Positions 16,801 to 28,629 of a stretch of 64,000 bases of DNA are shown in pieces. A model generated the notes under the pieces. That model was not told the DNA's origin. It saw nothing but the letters and a program-made list of their open reading frames with translations, and made no database searches. Source of the DNA: Thunnus maccoyii (lineage: Eukaryota; Chordata; Actinopteri; Scombriformes; Scombridae); NCBI RefSeq assembly GCF_910596095.1, contig NC_056550.1, positions 7,774,501-7,838,500 of the forward strand, written 5' to 3'. The translations under genes and the position numbers were made by a program. Every line of letters starts with the position of its first letter. Position 1 is the first letter of the stretch.

Positions 16801-18825
16801 CGCAGACAGACACATATGAGGTGTGAAAAAGAAACAGGAAACGAGTGACTGTGAAGAACGACAACAAAAAGAATAAGACAACACCCAACAGACAGAGAGA
16901 TTAGGATTTGGAGCAGCTCATCCTTAGTGATGGGAGGAAAGATATGGAAACTGATGAAATTTGCAGTGGGAACTGGAGTGTCTGCTCATAACTGCTCTGG
17001 TTCATGTTTTGCACATCTGTTGCTCCAGCAGTGTTGTAGTAGACGATACATTAAAACATGCTTTAGCTGCCCAAAGCCATTTCCAGAAACCGGCCTATTT
17101 TTTTCTTTTGCTTTTGACACGATGACAGAAAGAGGAAAACATGCACTAGGTACCCTGAGAGGAGGTGATCCCAGATTGAAGATTAGGCAACTTTTTCCAC
17201 CGTACATACATTCCTCACTTAGTTTATCTCTCTTTCACTGGCATGTACATTCCTCACTTTTAAACCCCTTTCTGCATTCGTCATCTAGTCTCCCACTCGC
17301 TTCTCATAACCATCACTTTTTTTTCCCTCTCTGTTGCAACTCCGTTATGTTCATTTCATTACCTTTCTACATTTTTTTGTTCTGTTCTTTCTCTCTGTAT
17401 GTACTCTCTGTCTGTTCTGCGATCTTTAACCAGCCCTTTTCTGCAGTTATACTCCCTTCCTGGCTTCAGCTGTATTCTTGAAAGCCACAGTAACACCCAC
17501 TTTTTCTCTGTATGTGCCAGTTCATCTATGCTACTGATTGTTCTTCTCTAATCTCACCAATTATACAGTCTGATGACTAAATGTAATAAACCCCGTGTGC
17601 CGATAAAATTTCCTTTAATCGTTTTTGAAACTATATGGCATGGATATAAAAGATTTTTGATTTATTGTTGTTTATACACACACAAATCCTAATCACAACT
17701 AATGGCTGGATCATCAAGTGTCAGCTAAGAAAACAATAGGAAACTTGTTTTAGAGGCTGACAGCTGCATTTTATAACATGAAAGAGCCTAAGAAGATTAA
17801 TCACTGTGGTCTGTTATTTCTGTCCGCTTTCCTTCCTCGCCCAAACTGCGCCTATGAAGGTGAACTGCTGGAGCAAGTTATGATCTGTCAAACATCATCA
17901 TAAATCAATCCTATCTAGTCAATGCATGCCCATAAGCAGGGTCAGGGAGTGGCCAAGGAGGAGGGGGACATTATGAATAACCCTAATACCACAGTGCATC
18001 TCCTTGTCATGTGCCCTCAGATCAGTGACCTTGCTTGAAAGGTCAAAGACAGAAGGAAGAGGTGTCAGCCACTGGCGACAGTTTGGGACAACCTCCACTC
18101 TTCCTGGCTCCTGTCTCCCATCATAGAGGAGTATTGTCTGGTGAGCTTTAGGCCTATTTACAGCATGTATGGTTCTCCTCTTCACTAGTTTCTGTTAAGT
18201 TAAATAGATTAACTCTGTGCACAATGTGAGCAGCAGCTATGTCTACATGTATACGCTGGCTGTGATGACAGTTTGTGTGTTTCAGTGAAACAAAAAGAGG
18301 GTTTAAAGAGCCATTTGCCTCTGGGTTATTCTATGAAAACATTTGCAAAGTTTTCTTGGCAGTGTCTGTCTGTGCAAACATGGACCCAGTGTCACAGCTG
18401 GCTGTAAAAACTGACACATACAGTACAAGCCACTACTGTAAATAACACAGAGTAAACAGATGAAAGTACACCACATCTGGCAACCAGAGTCTTTTTTCTT
18501 TGTGGACTTGTCACAGGAACAGAAATGTACAAATTATAGCTGGGTACATGGGCATAGAGACAACACATCACAAATATGTCGGTTTTTCAGCTAGCGGTAA
18601 AGTGAACACACACACACACCCACCCCTCGACTCAAACTGACCAGGAAGATCCATTAAAAACTAGTCTACATTAACCCTTAATTAGAAATGTTCAAATAAA
18701 TAAATAAACCAAACTGAAATAAGTGAGTGGTTAAGCTTGTGGGCCAGAGTTCAGAAATATTCATTTCAGGAAGAAGTGAAACAAAACTAAACAAAAACTG
18801 TCTTTAGGCTACAACTTACCGTCAT
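7478..18825 (-). CDS. triobp: TRIOBP short (Tara-type) isoform from an internal start
   Basis: A mini coding exon at 18820-18825 reads ATG ACG followed by GTAAGT. Joined in phase 0 to the exon at 16129-16185, it yields [20 protein letters not shown]. This is the N-terminus expected for the ubiquitous TRIOBP-1/Tara form, which consists of the PH domain plus coiled coils. The short protein would be about 551 aa and share all eleven 3' exons with the long form. The sequence just upstream (18840-19260) is GC-richer than its surroundings and would be the separate promoter. The long form instead splices from 20670 into 16185, also in phase 0. Confidence 0.85.
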
Positions 18826-21800
18826 GATAATATCCCGAGAGGGTGAAATGAAGACAAAAGAAAAGTACCAAACCCCTTCTTGCTCTCAGACTTAGTGCTC
18901 AGCTTAGCTAAACGCCTCGGGCAAAAACCTTAGTTTCTCGCAGGACACTGGTGTTAGGTGAAATTGGATAAAACCCCGCCATTCATATGCAGGTTAACTT
19001 CTTCAAGCGAGCCGCCACAGTCCAGAGTAGATCCTCTTTCCCGGCTCAGGAAGAAAGTGCACGACACGGATACACCGCTGGTGTTTCGAGCTGGTAATTT
19101 CACAACTTTCTGACAAGTAGCTAATGTTAACACTTGTGACTTCGGCTGCTGTGCCTTTTGCTCGCTTGCTCTCTCTCTCTGCCCTGTCAGCCACTTCCTG
19201 CTGGGCGGATCCGCGAGGAACGGTTGAGAAAACAAGCGTACCCTACCTAACCGCACGGTGACGTCCGGGGGCCTCCAGGGGCCTCCAGGGGAATCCAGTG
19301 GGGCCCCCCAGCAATGACCGACTAGTGTCTTTAACGCATTTATTTTGCCACTGTATACATTCAGTTACTTTTTGGACTCGAATGAAAGATTATATATTAT
19401 GTAAAACTAATCATACTATTAAACTTGAGTGTAAAAATGGCATTACATATTTTGAACTTGATAAATATGATATATGTATAATAAATATTGAATTCATTGT
19501 AAATTTATTGATACTATATGGTACATTCCACATACATGAATGCAAAATTACAAAAGCTACCCCCAATTTCACTGGATTTTTATGTGAATTTAAAGAACAT
19601 ATTAAGATTCTCAAACTTAAAATCACTAAAAAAAAAGTATCAATCAATCGATTAATGATTTAACTGACTGATAAAAAAGTAATAAAACTGTCAAATTGTA
19701 GAGTGAACTTTTTAAAGAAGAATAACATGCTGTTTTAAATCATAATTTTATGTTAATGAAGTTTATTTATCCCAATTCTGTTTTATTATTGTTATTTATT
19801 TGTTTATTTAAGTTCATATTCTTGTTTTCTTGTATACCATTATGTTGAGTACATGTCTGTACAGTTTGTATATTTGAATGTTTTCTCAATAAAGGTTGGG
19901 GGAAAAAAGAATCCAGTGGGGCCCCCATCACCAACATGAGGAAAAATAAAGTCCTCATTAACTGCAAACACAACAGTGATCACAACAAGAAAACATACTG
20001 AAATGTTCAGCCTGAGGTATCACTCCCTCCCTCTCCCTGCTACTAAACCTCACTAAAAGCTTGCAGGTCCTTGATATGTAAATGTTTAGCCATCCCCACC
20101 TTTCCAAACACACAGAACAAATTTACAAGCTATATTTTCCTCGCTGAAAATCTTTTGGGCTTTCAAACAAAGTGGCACTCCCCCCTACAAAATCCTCTCT
20201 TGGTAGCTATTGGTTTCAGTTCAGGAATTTCAACACATGCCCCAGCAGACCACAATTGACAAAGCTCAGTCAGTCTTATGAAATGCCTGTAGGGTGTAAG
20301 TGAAGTCTATAGACGCACAGCAGACAGATGCTAAAAGTGAAAGAATTTAAAAAGTGCAGATATACAATTAGATATGTTGGCAGGTTCAGGTACCACATAT
20401 ATAAATGCTTTGCAATTATAGACAGGATCTGTGTGAACACTGGGCAAACTGCCAGCATGTCTAGTAAATATGTAACAAAAGAGACTGTTTGTTGATATAG
20501 ACCAAACAGCAATAAACCTGTACTGAACCGTGTTTGCTGCAGTTTTATGATGTTTTACTTCACCCTCCATATGGCACAGTGGGAGATACACACACACATA
20601 CACACACACACACAGACATATCGTAAGAGTACACACATACACTATAAACAGACTGGCATTATCACATACCTGCATTTGCTCAGATCTGTGATGATTACCT
20701 TTCCAAGAACTGCCCTCATCTGCTGTGGGACTGCCAGATCTCTGGAAAGGAACAGCATGTAGTTATGAAAATCATCAATGCCCGACTGAGCAAACATAGA
20801 AACCCCCAGAGATTCACATCTACAGACTTCAAATCTGGTGTATGGTAAGTGAAAGATATGGTTAAGCACTAACACATTATGCAGGTGAAAACCCCCATAG
20901 CACAAGCTGCAATTTCAATGCTACAGATTATATTGTACAGGAGGAAAAGGTGCTTAATGCAGTGCACATAGCATATGTGATTTTCCCAATTACCTGCTCC
21001 TTCTATACTGTTGCCACTCACAATCCAGTCTCTCTATGCTTTCAATTCAAAAATCCAATAAGGTTCTTATTGATCAGTGTACCACTTGTGCTAAATGTAA
21101 TATTATCCCAGTAATGTTTAGTTTTTTCAATGTTACTCTAATAAAACATGGATTTAGACAGCTAAATCAATAAGCTAAGTAAAAACTTTTCTTATCCTTT
21201 GATGAAACTTTCCTTCACTGCTACCAGCCTACCTGCAATGAGGTAGAGGAGTGAGCTCGAGATAGATAGCCACTGCCACTGTAGTGCCATTCTCTCTCAG
21301 TGTCCCCTGTATCTTCCCACTCTCTGGAGGGATGCTTGCTCAAGGAGTGGCTGAAATTGCACAAACAGGTCATCAGTGTGTCTGATTTGGTCAAATTTAT
21401 CCAATCTTTTTCTTTTTTTGTTGTTGTATTTTTGCCTTTATTTGATAGTGAGCAGTGAAAAGGCAGGGGAAATAAGAGATGGGTATGACCTGCAACAAAA
21501 GTCCCTGGCTGGAATCAAACCAGGGACGTTGCAATTATGTGGCATGTGCAGTAACCATTTGGGCTACTGGGGCACTTTATCCAATCTGATGGTGAAGAAG
21601 CAAATCCAGCTACAGGATGGCTTAAAAATGTACCTCCCAGAGTTTGTGATATACAGTATGAAATACCATGAAAATGTCACAACAAAATGCTCAGTTAAAT
21701 AAACATGCTATATCTTTTATTAAATGGGTTAGGGTTAGGGTTTGCCCACACCAGTCCTTCCATTCTTTGTGTAATATAGAGTCTAACCTGGCTGGTTTAA

Positions 21801-24800
21801 AGAGTTCCTGCCTCCGAGAGGGCTGGTGATTCTGAGGCCGTTCCATGTGGCCTGGTCCATCTCTCTGATAGACCCTTTTGACCTTCGGCAGATCGGCCAT
21901 CATGGCATACTCCTCCCTGTTCCGTCCTGTGGACCCCACTGACAGTTGGCCTGACTCTGAGGACTCCATGGAGCTCTGGGAGGAGGTGTGCCTCCGCATT
22001 TGAATTTGGGGTGAAGGAGAAGGGCTCCGTGTGCGGTGGGGGGGCCTCTTGTCATTTGGGGAGGTGCAGCGATCTTCAAGGCCACGTCTACCAATCCCAG
22101 ATCTGATGCTGTCGGGGCTCCTGGGTGTTTCCAAGGTGACGAAAGCTGTTCTGCTGCCATTTGTGGTCTGTCTAGAGGGTGAAGTGGCACGAGACAACGA
22201 GGAGCTGCGGAGGGAATAAGTCGATTCCCGCCAGGAGCGTGGTGAGTGATTGGAGTCAGATTTTGAGTCATTGTGAGTGTTTTTTCTCTGAAAGGAACGG
22301 CTGGAGTCTCCATTAGTGGCATTTCTGAAGACTGAGTAGCCTGGCGGGTCACTGCTTTTTCTAGAGGGGGAAGAGTTGCGGCTGTTGTTATTCTTGCTGT
22401 TTAGGGAGCTACCAACTTCTGTTTTCCGTAAACGTTGATCAGGAGCATTATAGCTTTTCCTTGAAGGCAATAAATTGTGGCTGTCTCGACTCCTGACAGA
22501 GTTGCTTACCTCAGACTTGCGCAGCAGAGACTGCGTAGGAGCTTCATAGCTTCTCCTTGTAGGGGAGGAATTACGACTCTCACGACTTCGGCCATTTAAC
22601 GAACCACTGGTGTCTGCTTTTCTAAGTTGATACTGACTAGGGGATTCATAGCCCCTCCTTCCAGGAGAGGAACAACGGCTGTCTCGACCTCGACTGCTAC
22701 CTGCAGTGCTTGATTCAGTCTTACGGAGTATGGATTGACTTGGTGTGTCATAACTTCTTCTGGTTGGAGACATGGTGGGGTTTTCATGTTCTTGATCATT
22801 TAGTCCATTTCTAGCTGTTGGGTTACGCAGCAGAGCCTGGCTTTCAATATCATAGCCTTCTCTTATGGGGGAGCCACAGCGTCCATGGTGACTTCGTCCA
22901 TTCAGAGATATAATTGATTCAGATTTACGAAGGAGGGATTGGCTAGACGAACTGTAATTTCTCCTTGGCGGTGAGGAACTGTGACTGTCATGCAGACTGT
23001 CAGAAGTTCTCCTAGATGGAGAGGAAGTACGACTGTTGCGTCCATGCCCATGTGATAAACTGCTGGTGATTTCACTTTTGCGGAGAGACATTTGGCCTGC
23101 AGGGTTATAGTCCCTCCTTGAGGGAGATGAGCTTCTGCTGTCATGACCCCGACCACTTATAGACGCACTTACTTCTGTTTTTCGCAAGGCACTCCTAAAA
23201 TCGGAAACCGTGCTGGATTGGGATTTGACTGAACCAGCAAATGATTTGAAGTTCCTTGGCAGAGTTCCTGATTCGACACGTCGTCCATGTGTGCCTAGCA
23301 AGGAGCTTCTTGGTCCTGGCTCCATCCCTTGAGACCATCCTCCACCATCAAAGTTATGCCTGCTGAGGGAAGTAGTGGACTCACTGCGTCTGAATGGTAA
23401 GTTTCCACGTGAGGGAGAAGAAGAGCGAGATTGAAGAGCTGAGGTTTGCCTCAAGGAATCAAAACGTCCTGATTGTTGGTAGGAAGAAGTGTGAGAAGAA
23501 GAATTTCCCCGACTGTATGAACTGCTGAAACCTTTTCGCCCAGTTGAGGCCAGCGACTCAGCTATCTTAAAAGGAGTAGGGCTCGGAGAGCGAGGACCGA
23601 CTTGTGCTTCAACCTCAACCGCAATTTCATAGGGGTCAGGAGGAGGGATTTCCACAGCCAGGTCCTCATTTACCACTGGTATCTGTCTTTCAGAGGCCAC
23701 ACCAAGATTAGGGTTTCTGAAGGGGATTATATCTTTAGGCTCGATGTTTGTGTTGCTGAAGATGGGATGTCCTCTCTCAAAATGGCGGAAAGGGGCAGAC
23801 GGGCTGTTATCACGGAGTGAACGGGCACCTGCTGCCCTCCCCAGGGAGAAGTAGCCACTTTCACGCTTCTCTCTGTCTTCTTTTAATCCTGGAAGAAAAA
23901 AAGAGTTCAGCAGTGTGACAGAAATAGAAAGAAGGAGATGCAAACATAAAAGTTCAACTACTGAACAAGTACCAAAGGTTTCCTGACACAAACTGAGCTA
24001 TATTGTATTACTGATAATTGCTCTGGGACACCTCAGCTAGTGACATGAAATCGTATTGCCAAGTAAAGAACACCTTTGGCTGTAACTAGATATGGATTGG
24101 TCAAGTGCAGTAAGTCATAGGTTTACCGAAGGCTCAGTCTAGTGGTGCATATGACTAATACTTAGAACTGCATATGTTCAAATAAAAGGATCAGGTGATG
24201 CTGTTACTTTGCTCCATCTCCATACTTTGGTTTTCACTAGTTACGGTGTAAAACCACTTTACTACATTTTAATTTGACACCCATATAAAATGCAACATAT
24301 TTGCACAGTTTTAAAACCAGTTTGCACATCTTTCCCAATGCCTTTTCATATCTGCCAAGGAAGAAACAATTAACAAAAATAACAATAAACAAGGTACCTG
24401 AGTGCCTACTGAAGCTGTCTCTGCTCCGAGCTTCGTCCATCCAGGCCCGAGGGTTGGGGCGGTGGGGCGGAGGGTCAAGCCGGGTCATGCTGAGTTTGGT
24501 TGAATGACGACGGATTGGCAGGTATTCGTCCTCTGCACTGACGGAGCCACTGAACTCTTGATAGTCACTCTGGTCCCGACAGCTTCGTGGAAGAGGAGAT
24601 GGGAGAAGAATGATGAGAGTAGAGATGGAAAGGTGAGAGATTGAGAGTGTGGAGAGCAAGGGAGGGGGGAGCAATGTAAGAGGCAAAAAAGGAAGATTTC
24701 ATAGAGAAACAGGAGCAGCATGGAAGCCTTGGGTCAAAGAACGTCGTGAGCAGAACTCAAAAATCAGAACTGACATTTCAAAAGGTTTTCTTCCTAAGCA

Positions 24801-26962
24801 AGGAGATGTGATCCAACACCTTACATGCTCTCCCCCTGAATCAATACCTCAATACCTCCAAGACACAGACTTCCAGCTGAAATACAAAATTAAGTAAACC
24901 AGTTTAGGTCAGTAAATGTAAGTGTAAGACATTTCATATCAGAGAATAAGACAAAGTCAAACAAATATCCCTGTCAGTGCTCCATCAATACATCCAGTAT
25001 ACTCCAGTGTAACCTAGTAATGTAGAATTCATTTGATATTATTTCCACGACTTGCTATGCTCATCTATAATATAGCCATGAGAGACTAGATTATTTGCCG
25101 GTGATGTAAAAACTAAAATTATACTTTTAAGTTCATGAGGCCCCTTTTAAGTGCTCCTAAAAAAATGATCACCATCCAGTACCCCTACCTGTCAGTGCTG
25201 TCGTCGTCGTCGCCGTCACAGATATAAAGCTCACAGTCTGGGCTCAGGATGCACAAAGAGCTCTCCCCATAACCCAGATAGCCTCCATTGACACCACAGT
25301 AGCTGCTCACCACAGACAAACCATCAGAATCCTCCTGATAGGATGACAAGGTAAGATACAGGCCAATCACAACGTCGCAGCAATCCAAGTGATGGTGGTA
25401 CAGCTCAAAGAGGAAGAGGCACTGATGTCGCTCTTGACAATGATTGTATCTCCAAACAGAAGCAATGCTCACAAAAATGTCAATGTGACATGTCTGACTG
25501 ATAATAGCTTTTACCCTAACAGGCGTGTAGGTTCACTGAAAATAAACAGTGGCTTTAAATCTGAGTAGGAATGCACATACATGACACTCCTAGATCTGTC
25601 TGTATGGCTCCATCTCTTTAAAGAGAGGGTTAGCTGAATAGTGTCTGTCCCCACTGCTACACACTCGTGTTCAGTCTGCTGTTCGATTAGGGTTACACCT
25701 CTGCAACTCGACCTGACTCGTGGCTTTCCTCATTAATATTTCAGCACTTTATTCTTGCCATAGACCCTCTTCTTTAAATAGTCTTAAAAAGATCTTGAAA
25801 TGTGACTTAACTGTCAGTAAATGTCAGTAATTGGCGCTGATCTCTACAACCTCCAGGAAACTGTAGGTAGGTTATTACACTGGAACTATAGTGATACAAT
25901 TCAATATCTACTATATTCTGAAACATCTTACTGTCACAAGACAACTGCAGTCATGTCATGGAAACATAAATAGAATCAAGTAGAGTTGTCATAGTTTTAA
26001 CACTGTATAGACACATCCTTTCTGTACGTTGCCACTCCGTCTCATATTACAAGTGTTTCCCAAGAGGGCAGTAAGTGATCCAGCTTCATTAATTTATAAT
26101 AGGAGCCACTGCTACCACCCTGCTCCTCGGCGTTACCTCTCATTCTCTGTCTCTGACCTTTTCTTAATTTACTCACAAGCAACAAAGACTCATACATGAC
26201 CTCACTAACTGTGTTTACATGTTGACTGAATTAAATTAGGAGGAGCTTTGTGATTTCTTCACTCACCGACAGAAACACTGTCTTTTGTGTCAAGTGAAAA
26301 GTTCTTTTGAGGAAGATGCTTGGATTCTTTTAAATTCTAAATTGAATTATGAAATTTGGTGCATAATTTCTGATTTATGGGACAGATGAAGCATAGTACC
26401 TCATGTCTTCCTTTTGATTATAGCTTGACTAGTTAGAATCTAACCTCAGTGTCTCGCTGACTTTACCTGTGACCTCTAATGCTTCACATTCCTGTCTGTC
26501 TTCAGGTCTGACTAATCCCATCACTCAGCACATATTCTACTCTTGGTTTCTCATCAGCCTCACACTTCTCTTCTTCCTATCTCTACCCGGTTACCTAGCT
26601 GCCCTCTTCATCTTCCCTCAGTCTTCCTCTTCGGCTTCTCCTCTTTCTTACCTTGCTGCTGGTATCTCTTTCCTCTGCCTGGGATGGGATTGGTGTTAAC
26701 AACACTCCTTTGCCCAGCCCAGTCCCAGTTCCAATCCCAGTTGTAGCCCCAGTTCCAGTCTCTGTTGTGGGTTTCTGCTGTGGCGTTACGTCGGTGCTCT
26801 CCCCTGCGCCAGTGTGGAGATGCCTCTGGCGCAGGCAGTCATGGCAGCGGGAGGGGTCGAAGATGTTGGGCTGGAACTTTGGGCAGATGGGCTCATCGCC
26901 GGAGAGGGGCATGGTGGCTCCGAAGGGGTTACCTGCCCGCTCATCGCATCCCACAGAGAAAA
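7478..26962 (-). CDS. triobp: TRIO and F-actin binding protein, long isoform; 17 coding exons
   Basis: TRIOBP binds and bundles F-actin; in mammals the long forms build stereocilia rootlets. Minus-strand exons are 26652-26962 (ATG at 26912), 25189-25334, 24398-24582, 21788-23888, 21233-21350, 20670-20741, 16129-16185, 15664-15732, 15450-15539, 15067-15176, 12595-13045, 11336-11585, 10549-10660, 9158-9317, 8587-8688, 7891-7977 and 7478-7639. Phases close throughout, giving about 1510 aa. The N-terminus has a Cys/His cluster (C10, C23, C26, H31, H33) like that of mammalian long isoforms. A Ser/Arg-rich repeat region lies at about residues 430-720. The PH domain is at about 969-1065 (KKHWFVLTD, then [17 protein letters not shown]), DYVELSPVP follows, and coiled coils run from about 1220 to the end ([13 protein letters not shown]). 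The related MPRIP was considered, but the C-terminal match and the neighbouring NOL12 favour TRIOBP. Confidence 0.92.
7821..7886. repeat. (CA)33 microsatellite abutting a TRIOBP splice donor
   Basis: This is an uninterrupted run of 33 CA dinucleotides. On the TRIOBP sense (minus) strand it is (TG)33 and begins four bases after the exon boundary at 7891/7890, so the intron starts GTAC and runs straight into the repeat. Length variation here would change the sequence immediately downstream of the 5' splice site. Confidence 0.97.
13556..14440 (-). mobile_element. L1-like LINE 3' fragment in a TRIOBP intron
   Basis: On the minus strand a conceptual reading from about 14440 to 13800 gives the C-terminal part of an L1-type ORF2. 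It contains [15 protein letters not shown], then [17 protein letters not shown], and later [14 protein letters not shown]. The frame 13932-14231 is intact, but the surrounding frames contain stops. The 3' end has an AATAAA (13576-13581 read on the minus strand) followed by a short A run. The 5' end is truncated and its exact border is unclear. The insertion is in the same orientation as TRIOBP. Confidence 0.75.
18840..19290 (-). promoter_or_regulatory. triobp: Probable promoter of the TRIOBP short isoform
   Basis: This stretch lies directly upstream of the internal ATG at 18825. It is richer in CpG than the flanking introns, especially at 18950-19290. It has no long open frame of its own that resembles a protein. 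A short direct repeat of GCCTCCAGGGG occurs at 19271-19292, next to the LINE insertion. No TATA box was recognised. This is a positional inference. Confidence 0.45.
19291..19926 (+). mobile_element. 5'-truncated L1-like LINE with an 18-bp target-site duplication
   Basis: The sequence GAATCCAGTGGGGCCCCC occurs at 19291-19308 and again, identically, at 19909-19926. Between them lies about 600 bp of AT-rich sequence on the + strand. It encodes the C-terminus of an L1-type ORF2 ([13 protein letters not shown], then [10 protein letters not shown], about 19330-19660) and ends with AATAAAG at 19888 and an A run. The exact long duplication, 5' truncation and A tail are the hallmarks of target-primed reverse transcription. 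The element lies antisense to TRIOBP, just upstream of the short-isoform promoter. Confidence 0.88.
20583..20613. repeat. Short interrupted CA repeat in a TRIOBP intron
   Basis: A run of about 30 bases of ACACAC with a few interruptions lies about 55 bp downstream of the donor of the exon ending at 20670. It is much shorter than the repeat at 7821. Confidence 0.7.
21412..21585 (-). mobile_element. tRNA-derived SINE
   Basis: Read on the minus strand, the start at about 21585 resembles a tRNA 5' half with an A-box-like TAGCCCAAATGGTTA. About 40 bases later comes a B-box-like GGTTTGATTCC within a short stem (TCCCTGG pairing with CCAGGGA). A tail rich in A and CAA follows towards 21412. This is the structure of a polymerase III SINE. 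It lies in the TRIOBP intron between the large repeat exon and the exon at 21233-21350. Confidence 0.75.
21788..23888 (-). other. triobp: TRIOBP giant exon with tandem Ser/Arg-rich repeats
   Basis: This 2.1-kb exon encodes about 700 residues of the long isoform. From about 23195 down to about 22310 it holds eight to nine diverged repeat units of about 33 residues. Each follows the plan LRK[S/T]E, then a Ser/Gly-rich spacer, then SRxSSPSRRxY and a Pro/Ser-rich linker. The part before the repeats has a short acidic stretch ([18 protein letters not shown]) and the part after has [14 protein letters not shown]. It is predicted to be disordered and strongly basic. In mammals the matching exon also carries tandem repeats, which bind and bundle actin, but with a different sequence. 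Confidence 0.85.
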
Positions 26963-27616
26963 CTGAGAGACCACAGCAGGGCAGCAAAGAGCATTATCAA
27001 AATGAAATATAAAACAAAAAGTAATACCACAGACAACACTTTTATATTAGGAAGACTGTTGTCCATCAGAACTTTGTCCCTATAGAAGTGTAGCAGCGTT
27101 ATGTGCTGATGCAGACATGTTCTCAGTAATTAAATATTTTCAAAAACTCGCAGCACATCTTCCACAACCAAGTGTGAGATGAAATAAGAAAAAGAAACAC
27201 TTAGTTTTCTTACAAATAATAAAAAAACAACTATTCCATTATTGCATTGACTGTCACTGCATTACTGGAGACAGGTGTAAGCACATCAGCTCAGAATAAA
27301 TGTTAAAGAGAATGTTTTATTTCATGGTTCATGCAAGATCTGCAAGATCAAGCGGAATTGTTAAGGCAGGTGATAACTAATCACACTAGAGGACAGTGAA
27401 ACACAATTCAGTCACAGCATTGTCAAAGCTCCTAACAGAGAAGCATTACTACCAACCACAAGGCACATGCATTGTAACTTAGCAGCCTTTGCAAGCCTCT
27501 GATGATTGGGGAAACTAATTAAACCTATTAAGGCAGGTAGAAGTAGTACGGTGAAAATAGTAGACAATATTTGTGATGGTTTTAATCTGAAAATGATAAG
27601 AGAAATTCTGAGCATT

Positions 27617-27665
27617 ACCTGACAAGAGAAGCTCCCGCTGTCAGCTCCACTTTGAATATGTCATT
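27617..27665 (-). other. triobp: Possible 5' non-coding exon of long TRIOBP
   Basis: A GTAATG donor on the minus strand follows the sequence TTCTCTTGTCAG at 27617-27628, upstream of the first coding exon, whose acceptor is at 26963. An unpaired donor in this position is what a 5' UTR exon would look like. No other support exists in the sequence, and the 5' limit is a guess. Confidence 0.25.
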
Positions 27666-27669
27666 AAGA

Positions 27670-28300
27670 GTCTGAAGATAAACTGCCCACCAGACCCCCA
27701 ACTGGCACATGCCTCTTCCCCATGCTCTCTAACCTCCCGAACAGCCAAACTCTCAAATCAATCCGATTGGCTGCTCTGACAATGAGTGAAACTGAAGCAT
27801 CTATGACAGCCATGTTGGCTCTCAGTTAACACAGTGGAGACCCTGAAGCAAACACAGACCTTGAGCCAAAATGGAGCCAGTGGCCTGCCGGTTCCTCTAT
27901 TGAGCGGTTGTATTAAATATCATGGGCTTTAGAAAGCGAAATGAAACGCTCATGCTAGTGACAGCTGGCACACGCTGGCTCAGGTTAACGTAAATAAATA
28001 AACACTGGTGAGGTGGGGGGTTTAACATACATTAAAACCATTGGCTCCCTAGTATAAGGTTCTTCACGTTAACAGTGGGTGAGGCACTCTCAGAGAAACA
28101 GTGGTTGGTTCTCCTTTAGGTCACACACAGGTAATCCTGAGCTATGAGGAAACACAGAGCTAAGGGTTGGTTTCCTGATGTTCTAGAGAGGATGTTGACA
28201 ACAGCGTCAGGTTTCCTATTAAACAATAGTGTACAGAGAGACAAATTCCACACTGTCAGCACACTGACAGTATGACAAACTGTAACATAAAGTCACTTAT
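27670..28300. other. Intergenic TRIOBP/NOL12, probable long-isoform promoter
   Basis: There is no coding signal here. CCGATTGGCTG at about 27768 contains an inverted CCAAT box, suitable for NF-Y, and lies where a promoter for the long TRIOBP transcript would be expected. A reverse ATTAAA near 28310 may be the NOL12 polyadenylation signal. Confidence 0.3.
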
Positions 28301-28629
28301 TAGCAAGATGAATTTTTAATTTAATCAAAAAATAAGTAAATACAGCACAGTTTGTATATGTTTAAGAAATAACACTACAAAAACAGTTTTGTTTTGAAAA
28401 ATGTACACATATTAGCACAGGATTTCAACAGGCAGGAACTGTGGAAATGTTGAGTCATGTTGTGATAGACAGTCCAACACGGAGCAGACACATCAGCTTG
28501 TGTTCATTTTACAAACTTTTCGGCATACACACATCCTGCTCAAACACAGGAACATAAATACGCCAAAGTCCCATTTGTTCGCCGGTGTTCCCAGTTTGAA
28601 CCCTCCATTATATTTTTACACACACTCTT

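Noticed and set aside
16927-17481. A 184-codon + strand frame
   Set aside because: It is intronic to TRIOBP, rich in Ser, Phe and Leu from pyrimidine-rich DNA, and has no recognisable domain or splice context.
21490-21585. Possible tRNA gene on the minus strand
   Set aside because: A- and B-box-like motifs are present, but the acceptor stem does not close and a SINE-like A-rich tail follows. It is better called a tRNA-derived SINE.
21728-21742. TTAGGG-like telomere repeats (GGGTTAGGGTTAGGG)
   Set aside because: Only about two units are present in intron DNA. This is too short to indicate an interstitial telomere.
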